A program made the translations under genes and the position numbers. Shown here one piece after another: positions 39,767-50,147 of a DNA stretch of 64,000 nucleotides. Numbering within the stretch: position 1 is the stretch's first letter; the number at the start of each line of letters is the position of its first letter. Source of the stretch: Plectrocnemia conspersa (Eukaryota > Arthropoda > Insecta > Trichoptera > Polycentropodidae); assembly GCA_009617715.1 (NCBI GenBank), contig VTFK01000461.1:62001-126000 (forward strand), written 5' to 3'. The notes under the pieces are model-generated. The model searched no databases. It was not told the origin of the DNA and worked only from the letters and a program-made list of their open reading frames with translations.

Positions 39767-40855
39767 GTGTGAAGGAGCACGCGCCCGATGACGCAAAAGG
39801 GTTATTAATTAATCTCGTTAGTTTTGCGACAATTTATAGCCGTTTAATCATTACGTAACTCGTTCGATATTAAACGATATAATAACGGCGTTGTTGTATA
39901 TGGAATTGTGTTTATAATAAATGGTTGTGGTACAAATATAATGGCTTTAATTCGGCAATAAAATCGCTACAATCATTTACGTTAGGTTTGAATTTAAAAA
40001 CGGCTTGTAGATTTATTATATAAATAGTTGTTGCTAATTATAGTTCGTTGAGTCAAAAATAAAATGATTCTAATGTTATTTATAATCATTTTCTAGAACT
40101 GAACATAGGTCGTAAAATGGGTGGTTATTTTGTTCAGGAAACTTTGTGTTATATTTACTTTAAAGATACAAGCATTTTATTGTTAAAAAATGGTACAAGG
40201 GTTAGGAAAAATAAAATAAATGTTAAAACACAAAGGTTACGTCTTTGACTTAGTAAGTGCATATTCACATTTAATTTAATATTAAATTGTAAATTCACTT
40301 ATTAGTTTGACTCTTAGGGATGTAAGTGTATAATAACTATTAATATTATTTAACTTATTTTTTATATATTTTTTATACTGCTAATAATAATACAATTAAA
40401 AAATACATTTCAAGTATGCTATTTAAATTGTTTTTTACGACTTTAAATTCTTTACATACTAATATTTTACTTAAATTAGTATGCATGGCTTTTCTACTTT
40501 ACAATGTTGTATATTACGGATACTTTATAATACATTTTAATTTAGATTATAAAGTACGTGTATACGGCCCCTCAGTAGTTAGATATCATTCCTACTACTA
40601 TAACTATCACAGTAATAATAACACAGTTAATATCAAATTCATCGCCACTTTCTTAAACATCCATTATTATATCGTCATTCGTAATTATATGGATAATTTC
40701 TAAAAATAAATCAATATATGTAATTATAAATAATTAAAACACAGATTACTAATTGTTAGTAATTTACTAGCTCGAAAAGACTAATACCTATTATTATTTG
40801 AGTTGCCGCTAAAAATGTCGATACGCAGGTCGATAGTTGTCAATCGCTCAATTTA

Positions 40856-40897
40856 AGAGTGAGAGCGCAATAGCAAGCTCTGCTTGCATCTCACTCT
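40856..40897. repeat. Nested inverted repeat
   Basis: The outer arms AGAGTGAGA (40856-40864) and TCTCACTCT (40889-40897) pair perfectly over 9 bp. Inside is a second perfect hairpin GCAAGC TCT GCTTGC (40873-40887). An 8-nt asymmetric bulge separates them. It could be an end of a TIR element or a structured RNA; no partner copy was found in the window. Confidence 0.8.
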
Positions 40898-41377
40898 ATT
40901 ATTCTAATCGTTTTATTTCATAACAGACACACAATATTAAGTAACAATTATGCATAATTAGAGCATATGATCCCGTTTTATCCCATATCATAAAAATATA
41001 GATACCCTTTGAAGGAAAAAATCAGTTTAATATCAATAATTGACAACGTATCGCGTTTTGCGGTCCAAACACCGAACGGGGCCGGCCATGTTCCGATGAA
41101 AAAATTTACAATAAACTTAGACTCGTAAATTGAAGATTATTGAGTTATTTGCACAAGTTAAAAATCCAATATTACTAAAATGTGTTTACCACAAGCTTTT
41201 TTACCATTAATAAATTTAAATTGGCAAAATTAGCTCGAACACAAAGCTAATAAATGCATTAAAATTTTTTTCGACGTACGAGTGCAACGCTTGGGATGCG
41301 ATGTCGACACATTGTCGACTCACGAGCAAAAAGGGTTAACCATATTCGAAAGACACAGAAAATTGCAAAGACATTAC

Positions 41378-41485
41378 CTTGTCCTCGCGGGTCTCGCGCT
41401 TCGGCGTGGCGGGTGGTCCGCGGCGTCGGCGGAAGTTATTGACCCCGGCGCCGCGCCGCTGCAACGGCCTTGCATAGGCCCACAT
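41378..41485 (-). CDS. Candidate CpG-rich coding exon, unknown protein
   Basis: A 108-nt minus-strand block starts with ATG (41485-41483) and stays open for 36 codons. It ends AAG immediately before GTAATG, a good splice donor, in phase 0. The product is basic: RPLQRRGAGVNNFRRRRGPP followed by ATPKRETREDK. The third positions are strongly G/C in a region about 70% A+T, unlike the flanking DNA, which suggests coding constraint. If unspliced, it would run 14 more codons to TAA. An alternative is an internal exon beginning after the CGTTGCAG acceptor-like site, which would shorten it by nine codons. I do not recognise the protein. The alternative is a chance open stretch in a CpG island. Confidence 0.35.
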
Positions 41486-42396
41486 ATAAACACTAATTTG
41501 AATTATATACTGCTTAATTCTAACACATACACTAAATTACACTATCACTTTATAATTAAAAACATTATTTGAGAAAAATGTAACACGACCGTTAATGACC
41601 ATTGTCATATAGCTACTGAATTTTCTTTAAATATTTTGAGATGCATAAACAAGTGCAAACGAGTTCAAGGTTATGCTTCGTGTTATGTTCATATAAACCA
41701 TAACGATTAAAATGTCGTGCATCTCAGATTACAAAAAAAAATTTTTTTATCGAATGTTGACAATTTGTATATTTTCAAAATATTTATCTCTAATTCGAAT
41801 TATTTTAATGCAAGTTGTTTGTTTATTTTTAATATTTTAATGCGAAAGTGACACGAAGGTCACCTTTGTTGTTGACTTGTTGACCATCTAAAAGTATAAT
41901 GTCGATGATTTCAAGTTTTATATTATTTAAATCTAATTTATATGTGCTAAGTTTACGACATTTTCAAATGACTTTCTTTCGTTGAAAATAGTGAAAAAAA
42001 TATACTTTTATTACATATTGATAATATGGGGTTAGGGGGGGGGCTGAACAAAACTATATTTTGAAATTTATTTTCTTTATTTTATAAACATACTATGTAT
42101 TTATTTTTATTGAAAATTAATTTTATTCGACGCTCCTTCTTACAAAAGTCAGCAATAACCGCATTATATAATTAGTATATTTTCAGAGTGTCCTCGAAAA
42201 GAAAGTTCTTGTTTAGATAAAAAGCAAATCACGTCAATTAGTTATAGAAATATTATATCTGTTTGCAGCAACTTTTTTATTATTTAATTCAACATTTGCC
42301 TTAAATTGAGCAGTAAAAAAATCATCGATACGATTTTCTTTACTAATTTTTTTTAATTGTATAGTAGCGCATATGTGAGGTTGAGAGCATTCGTGC
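41486..42396. other. AT-rich non-coding DNA
   Basis: No gene recognised. A run of nine Gs lies near 42037-42045. Confidence 0.55.
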
Positions 42397-42520
42397 TTTT
42401 TACGAGCTTCACTTAAATTTTAATAAATTTAAAAATATAGTTTTTATTCCCATTCCCATTATTTTACGAGTTTCACCTAAATTGTAATAAATTTAAAAAT
42501 ATAGTTTTTGTTTCTATCCC
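42397..42520 (+). repeat. Local tandem duplication, 64-bp period
   Basis: Two units beginning TTTTACGAG (near 42397 and 42461) are similar through AAAATATAGTTTTT, with few differences. Confidence 0.85.
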
Positions 42521-42805
42521 CCCCAACGCATGCCCTGTTTCAAAGTTACCGCACGACACTGATATGGATATATCGCATGTATGGGGATGGGGAGCCATAC
42601 TTTCGTATGTACGTAATAATTAATAAATAATAATATTTTTATTGTCTATTCATTTTAATCGTCATTGCGCTCTGGCACATAAAATACTAATTTTACCGCC
42701 TATATCTCGTGAATTTTAATTCTTATTAAATTTCTCACAATTACTTATATTTTGTATAGATAATTCCTAAAATATTCATTACTAGATATATATCAAGTTG
42801 TTTTT

Positions 42806-42953
42806 GCGCTCTTATGACGTGCTTTTTTTTAAGCGCTCATATGACTACGCACGCTATTTTGTGATACGCTACTTTGGTAACCGCTCTTATGACGCAGCGC
42901 TTATAATGCAGCGCTTATATGACGGCGCTCATTTGACGCACGTTCTTTTGACC
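42806..42953 (+). repeat. Degenerate array of a GCGCTYATATGACG motif
   Basis: Seven variants of the motif are seen: 42806-42819, 42833-42846, 42882-42894 (lacking the first G), 42897-42908, 42911-42924, 42925-42938 and 42940-42953. The last four are nearly head to tail. Their high CpG content contrasts with AT-rich flanks. No known family recognised. Confidence 0.75.
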
Positions 42954-44019
42954 GGCTGCCAATAATTACATAAAACATATATATATAAACACATTTATAA
43001 AACATACATATATATCAGTAAATAAATAAATGTTGGTGATCATAAAAATCACATCAATTTATTTTTTCTATAAAACAACAATCACTAAGTAATTCTGAAA
43101 ATAATTATTGTATTTTGCATTTTTTGTTATTTTAAACAAAAATATGATTATTTAATGCTGAGCGTTCGGAGCCCGTACGTCTACTAGCTGTGGTACATCA
43201 TGACGGTAAGAGACTAACAGCTAGTTTCAACATTATTTAATAAAAAAAGGAACGTATAAGTTTATTGTAATTATGAAGAAAAACTTAATAATAATATGTC
43301 ATATTGTGTGACTATAGAGACCCCCGATCAAGTACAAAAAAATTGACTATAGAAAAAATACTTTTAACTCATGCATATATTATACATACGTATGTGTTAA
43401 AAGCGCAATAAGCAAAAGTACTTTTGTGCGTTAATATCTCAAACAACAATTTAAGACCTTTGTCAATGTAAAATACAAAATAATGCATTGATTAGCGCAA
43501 CAAGAATAATGCCGAAACGTTTTTCACAACAAAAAAAACATTATTAAACCAATTAAATAACTCTCCCAAATCTTCGCGTCAAGAGTATGCAATAAAAGTA
43601 TTTTTTTTATCTCGCCTTGAATAATTACGTTTTTTCTGACTTTTTCCACCTGAAAGTTTGTCCTAACTCGCACCAGACTAGCTACGACGAGCATCTATTG
43701 AGATAATATTAATTAAATATCTTTTATATGTATGCAAATAATAGAATTTTAGTGGAAGTTTCAACTTTCACACAGCATTAATAAATTACTAAATGATCTT
43801 CGTATTTATGGGTTTTGGAATTGACACGGCCATTTTAAGCAAACACTGCAAGTTCAACATTTCTGCGACTAATGTTTAGTAAGCTCAAGTAAGGTTTAAA
43901 ATCCGTTGAATTTATATTTAATATATATCCTAATTAATCAAATATAATATAAATCAGACTTTTGAAATTTTGACATCCTTCGCCTTTAATATACCTCACC
44001 GCGAGAAGATTAATCTGAT
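42954..44019. other. AT-rich non-coding DNA
   Basis: No gene recognised. A 9-bp inverted pair ACTAGCTGT/ACAGCTAGT lies at 43183-43191 and 43217-43225. Confidence 0.55.
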
Positions 44020-44430
44020 TTTCTTGCTCAGATCGTTATATGCCATTATGAATAATTTCTATATAGATTGATTATAAAGATTCGCTTACCTTGAATTATT
44101 AGATTTACGTGTCAGATTCCATAATAGCTAACCGCCGAGTATTACTTTATAATATTGTAACTTGCCGATCGATAGCTTGCGAGCGGTCTAAATATTTAAT
44201 GCTCGTGTATTTTGTAATACGAGAACTGAAAAAAAGAATACGCTACCATGTGCAAGGGCTCGAGGCTTCCCGCTCATAAGGGCTGTTAATCTTTGATAAG
44301 AAAGCGTGCGGTCATTATTAGCTTAGGACCTGACCGGCAAAACGTGATTAAATATTTAACAACGCTCCAGTGACCTACGGCAATTAACCTGCGGTGCCTT
44401 TCAAACGCAGCGAAAAACTTTTTTAATTTT
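44020..44430. promoter_or_regulatory. Candidate conserved regulatory island
   Basis: A balanced 400-bp block with GATCGATAG, GTGCGGTCATTA and TGACCGGC-type strings and no good open frame. The role is inferred from composition. Confidence 0.35.
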
Positions 44431-47286
44431 GTAAACCCCTCGTATATTATCGCAAGACCCTCAATTAACGCTGTATAAATTTATACAATTTATTTAGGCA
44501 ATCCTTAAACGAACGCTTAATAAAAAGTATTTATATCGACAATTAGAGTATCATTTTATGATCTTATAAAATGCAAAAATAAAGAGGTTATTTAAAAAAT
44601 TTCTTGCTTTTTCAGGTATGCTTGACAATGCGACTTATGTATTACTAGTATACCTTGTAGAAATTTTGTGAAAAAAATGGAAAATAATTATATATTGTAA
44701 CTGACAAATCTTTTTTTGCACATTTTTAATTAAAAGTTAGTTTACTGTATTATTTTGCAAGCAGACCAGAGAAGCAGGCTCAAGAGTACTGCGCTCGAGC
44801 TTTACAATTGATCCCATTTCCTTTGAGGCTCTATTGCATATGTTTTTATATGCTGATGGAATATGTAGTCCTCTTGAAACAATACACCCAAATCGGTTAC
44901 CACTTATGTGCGATAAAGCACATTCTTATATAATTTATATTCAAATTTAAGTGGGTCATAAAATACAATGTTTGATGCTAAATGCAGATGACAAAGCACA
45001 TAGATTTTCATCATTAAATTCAAGTTTTTTAAATGTATATATTTTAAGTTCATCAGATCAGATAAAGAATTTAGTCTTAGAAAACAAATTATATATATTA
45101 TTATTTAACATAATAAATCATTATTTGACAATGATTAAAAAATGTAGTTATTATTTAAGACAACCTATACTTTTTTTTTCAAATTTAAAGTATCACGATA
45201 TTTTTAAAAAATCTTTTTAAAATCAGTAAATGAATCGTTTGTGCCGTTTGTTGCGTTTTTGAAGCTCTTGGCGTTCAAAAGTGACAGCTACGCTTAACAA
45301 AACATATGACGTGTGAAGAAAAAATGCTGCTTAAATGTCTTTCTCTGGAATTTGAGCTTAATTTAGATGGTAGATGTATGTTATACTTTTCGTCAAAATA
45401 CGTTATTCTATTCGCTTATTTAAAACTTGTAGCTCAACCATTAAGACTTCGTCTCACTTACTAGCATACTTTTCACTTTTCGAGAAGCATTTACAACATT
45501 TTCTTCTTAATATATAATTTTGGTATTAGTACATAATTTGATAATTTATAGGCTCCAGTCATATTTTTTAATATTCAAAAACGTTCCATCGTCGTAATTT
45601 ATAATATTACTTTGAGAAACTTTTCATAGATTAACGGCCGGCTCTAGGGCGTATAAATTAAAGTTCAATAAGTATTTATCCCGTTCCGATCCGGAAAATC
45701 TTCTCAATTATGGATTTGATTTTATTTCAGAAGTTTGCCACTTAGCAAATCCGCCCGCATCACTCGTTTTGGCTCTTAAAGTTTAATCTGGGCCGAGGGA
45801 CCCTTGAGCAAATATATAAATATATATGTATGTATGTATATTTTTATTATAATGCGCTTAAGACCGTTCCGAAGCTGTTAAAATAATTTATTGCCGCTTT
45901 CGCTTTGAAATATTAAAATTTTGGTAAGTAGCGATACATAATGAAGGAATATTCGAGTGTGACAGATGCGAAAAGTCGTTCAAGGCTATTTAATTGTGTT
46001 AAAACTTTAGAAATATACGCAGAATATAATTATCATTTTCGTGTAATATTGTGAAACTGTTATAAAATAATTTTGGCTTGTGCTAATTTGTTTCTTTTAG
46101 TTAATTACATATTTATTTTCTGTGCTAATTTAGGAACTGAATAAATTTTATTTTAATAGCGAAAAATTTTCTAGTATGTATTACATAAAATATAATTTTA
46201 ATATATGTATTAGTATTTTCTGGTATGATAATGAAAATGTTATTTTATTGCTGGTATTTGTATGGTCCAGTTTTCAGATAAATATAAAAATGTGTATAAT
46301 GTTTAATTTTTTTAGCTTTATTTTGGATGCACTTTAAAAAATATTTATTTTGTTATTCGGTTAAAAAATAGCTTGTGTTACCCACACCTAGCAAGCATAT
46401 GTATGTTATAATTAGTCTAAATAATAATTTAAATATACGGATTAAGATTTTTATACAAATCGCGCTCTTTTTCTTAAATATCAGTCTAACAGCCGTAAAT
46501 GCAACAACTTTTTTAAAGAGAATTTGGGATATCGTTTAACTCTAGCTGAAATGTTACGCGATAACAAGCGTTCATTATTAAGTGAAACAACATAGGTTTC
46601 ATTTCTCAGGTATGAGTTTATTATGTTTAGCAAATAATTGTAATTTTATTTTTAATACAGTTTGTAAATCGAACTATTAACTAGTATTAAAAGGGCCGTA
46701 TTATTTATAAATATTAAAATTAGCGTATATATGCATATATAAAAATTTTATGTTGTTATATTTTTATGTAATTTTTGTTGAAGCTTAACTGTTCTTTATA
46801 ATTTTATAGCTATTTAATGACTCAATATGGTTATTTTGTATATAAATAGAAAATCATTGGCAATTGGTAATTTATGATAAAACAATTTAGAAAAACTCGA
46901 CATAATTTAGATTGCCGCAAAAATTATACCTTGGCCCACGGTTATTGCTCCTGTTTATAATTTACATAGCAATTATTTATTAATATATATCTGGAAAAAA
47001 AATTGGCAATATATAATAAACATGCTAAAGACTTTTTTATAAGGTTCAAAGTGTGACTACGTTAATAAAATATCCTATATTTTACATTACAGACCGTAAT
47101 AATATTTATAAAAACTGCTCATGCGAAAATTAAAATGATTTGTAGTATTTTCCATTATAAAAATACTCTTTGAAGAGCACAAAATAAGCACAATAGCTTT
47201 TTATAAACTAGTTCAATATCAATACCATTTATATGTTCACACAAATAATACTAATATAGCTTTTGCTGAAAATTAACTGTGTGTTT
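44431..47286. other. AT-rich non-coding DNA
   Basis: Small balanced patches at 44760-44830 and 45630-45810. An open stretch near 44951-45220 (89 codons, GTG start) is AT-driven with no recognisable domain. Confidence 0.5.
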
Positions 47287-47386
47287 GTGTGTGTCTATTT
47301 CCGAATCGAGAAAGTATCTCCACTCATGTAATTGTTTTAAAACGAAGGACCCATATATGTATGTATACGTACATCCATGGATTTAA

Positions 47387-47541
47387 GTGTGTCGGTGTAT
47401 GGTTTTCAGTGCCGTGCGTGCTTTATCTGCGGGGGTGTAAAACACCCTGTGTGGCTTATTTGCCGAGGCCAGACGTTTGCGGAGGGTTAACACGATACCG
47501 AGATCGAGTATGTTTGTATTATTCGGCGGTCACCGACACAC
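47387..47541. repeat. 155-bp GC-richer block with 11-bp perfect inverted ends
   Basis: GTGTGTCGGTG at 47387-47397 and CACCGACACAC at 47531-47541 are perfect reverse complements. The interior is GC-rich and open in one frame, but without a domain. No clear target duplication flanks it. It may be a small TIR element or a regulatory hairpin. Confidence 0.6.
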
Positions 47542-49199
47542 CGTAGAACATTTACATATAATACATACTACTGAGGGGTATGCTCGTTTAATTATGGCAA
47601 ATTTATATGACGTTATATATGTATGTATCTACTGAATATATAGGTATATGATTTCATAGCATGATGTATTTTATAAAGGTGATTTTTTTATAGTGATCCA
47701 ACGGCAGGAAATATATAATATAAAAGTACGCTTAATACGTATGCAATAACTGGAAATATAGCACGGGCGATCAAATCTATTTATCATTAAATGAAAAATA
47801 ATAATCTTTATTTAAAAAAAAAACAATTTATCCGTTAGTACCACTGAAAAAACTACTCTTTGTATGGAAAGGACGCCCACTAGCTAGACAATGAATAAAG
47901 CATTACAGCTGAAAATGAAAAATCTATAAGTTCTCAAAATTATAGATCTTAAAATCAAAGATTACTAATAAGAGATTGCCAAGTGGCAATTTAAAAAATC
48001 AATTATGGTATTACCTGTAAGTATTAAAAATTAAATTAAAAATATTAAAAAAAAATCGCAATAAAATATTACTCTCATAAAAATAAATGAATGTTACGTT
48101 GTATTATACGTGTTAAGTTATTGTATTATAGAGGTTCTTTTTTCTGTATTATAAATTATATATGTTTAATGATATATTTTGTTTAAATAAATATGTGCGG
48201 CCAACAGTGTATTTTTATTTTTGATTTTGGCCCAATAAAGCATTTCAGTTGGACGTAATTGTCGCAAGAACACTAATCTCAACCGGTCCATTGAAATCTC
48301 AGCCGACAATAATACAACTCAACACTCCAGTGAAGACGCGTAATTTTAAAACATGCCATTTTAACTTCACTACCTGATAGCGACATCCACATTGATATAT
48401 GTTTATAAAATAAACTGTTGCTGGTTTTTCGGCGTCTATTTTGGCTCCAAAGTCTCACCTCTTCGGCCTCAAAACCAAAAAAAGTCAATCCAAGAATATA
48501 TATTTTAAGGCTTATGAATTAGAAAATATTCTGGTGCTAAAATGAGTATGTTCTGATTGTTATTCAATAGTTGCGTTTTAACCTGTTCACGACTGGTTCT
48601 TGACTTTCCTTAATTAATGCCTCTCGGTTCTTAGTTGTTTGCAAATGCGGCCAAGTCACATGCGAACCAATTCCACTCGAGTGAGTCATTTGGTCGTAAT
48701 CAGGCTGCGGACGGGCCAAGGTTTACGACTACGGGATTATGTCGAACGTGTTCGAGGTGCTCGATAGCCCAAATCACGTATGCCATCTAACAAATCGTCG
48801 GGACGGCTTTTGCTAATAACCCTAGTGTTCGCAATAAACGTGTACAACATGAAATTATGTGATTTCCCCCCGAAAATTCAGGTTATTACTGCTTAATCAT
48901 ATTTCCATAGAGTGATTATTTTTGAAGGGTTGTTGAGTCGCTGGTTATTTTAAGAACGCAAATGTATTGTAGCTACTGGCATAAAATTAATGTGTTTTTC
49001 ACATAAATATGAATATGTTTTTATATATGTATATCTAAAAGTTTTATTAATTAGTTTATGGAATTATTTAAGTAAAATGTTATTAAATTGTATTTTTTTA
49101 AATGCGCAAAGCGCAAGATTGAAAATCTGCAAGTAGCTGTTTGATGTAAAATTGCGACAAAGAGCAGCAATTTATTGCACAATAATAATATTTAAGGTC
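47542..49199. other. Non-coding DNA with one island
   Basis: AT-rich except 48590-48800, a GC-balanced island without coding potential. A smaller balanced patch is at 48250-48480. Confidence 0.5.
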
Positions 49200-49312
49200 G
49201 AAATAGCGTAGTCCATAAGGTCTCAGACTGATAACCCAAAGGCAGCAGACTCAATTGCTTATGCCCCATCTGCAAAGTAACATATGTTGCTTCTAAATTA
49301 TATAACATATGG
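49200..49312 (+). mobile_element. tRNA-derived SINE-like element, copy 2
   Basis: It shares GAAATAGCGTA, AGACTGATAACCCA, GCAGCAGACT and CTGCAAAGTAA with copy 1 at 36932. The B-box segment of about 20 bp is missing between the anticodon-like arm and the body, so this copy could not be transcribed from an internal promoter. Confidence 0.55.
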
Positions 49313-49957
49313 GCTTTAAAATTAATAAGCTACATTGGAACTGATTTCTAGACTTTCAGTTTGCTGATTGTATCCGGTTGTTCCATAAGTTTTGGTATTT
49401 TTTAAGGTTAATTGAGTTGAAAATTAAAACGTGTCATACTTTTACTTAATTATATATTATTTATATTTTTTCAACAATTATTTTCCACGTGTTAATTATT
49501 TATTTTATATTTTTTTAAATAAATAATCTATTTTTGGAAGCAAAAAATTCTTTAATGTTGTTTTTTATATACGTTTTTTCTGCCTAAAAACTGTTGCAGA
49601 GATCTAAATATATGATGATGGTGGGAGAGAAAGGAGTTTCTAAGAAAATCCATTAATTTTTATTTTTGTCTTCTTGGATACACGAGGGCGTACGATGTCT
49701 TGGTATAAAATTACCCTGCTTTAATTTTTAAGGAAATATATTTTTTATGATTTGGGTGACATTTAAATAAATTAATTAAGCACACTATGTATCTGTCTTA
49801 TACTCCAATAACTTAAAGTGAATTTTGTATATTAAAAGCATAATATATTATCGTATGTTTGTTTGTATGTATAAATAAATAAAATATATGCACGATGATA
49901 CAAACATAATCAAATGTATCGTGCCTTTCAAAGGCAATGACAAAATCCCTCTATTCT

Positions 49958-50038
49958 AAAATTCAGGTCAGTGTTATCTATACTGACTTCAAAAAGCATT
50001 CGACAAAGTTTGTCATTACTATGATACTTTTACTAGCC
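49958..50038 (+). pseudogene. Tiny LINE reverse-transcriptase fossil
   Basis: In one frame SVIYTDFKK (49970-49996) and, after a one-base shift, AFDKVCHYYD (49996-50025). Together they match the conserved 'DFsKAFDkV.H' palm motif of LINE reverse transcriptases. Nothing upstream or downstream extends it convincingly. Confidence 0.5.
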
Positions 50039-50052
50039 TGTTTTATTTTTAA

Positions 50053-50147
50053 ACTATACATAAACCATGTATAGTATAAAAATTACATCACATATTTATA
50101 AAAAACTTTTGTACATAATTACATCACATATTTATAAAAAACTTTTG
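50053..50147 (+). repeat. Hairpin plus 31-bp direct duplication
   Basis: ACTATACAT (50053-50061) and ATGTATAGT (50067-50075) form a perfect 9-bp stem with a 5-nt loop. Just after it, 50081-50111 and 50117-50147 are identical 31-bp copies with a 36-bp period. Confidence 0.88.

Larger units (their letters stand above)
37706..41277. other. AT-rich non-coding DNA
   Basis: No gene recognised. 37740-38050 is extremely AT-rich. A balanced patch lies at 38560-38770, and another at 39540-39700. Short open frames at 38455-38727 and 40416-40703 show no motif. Confidence 0.55.

Noticed and set aside
41282..41572. 96-codon plus-strand reading opposite the exon candidate
   Set aside because: It starts with GTG, has no domain, and overlaps the minus-strand block whose third positions and donor site look better. 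It is probably a shadow.
44951..45220. 89-codon plus-strand reading
   Set aside because: It uses GTG as start, is dominated by leucine, isoleucine, serine and lysine as expected of AT-rich DNA, and shows no motif.
47289..47546. 85-codon plus-strand reading
   Set aside because: It starts with GTG within a GT-rich run and has no recognisable domain; the inverted ends explain the block better.
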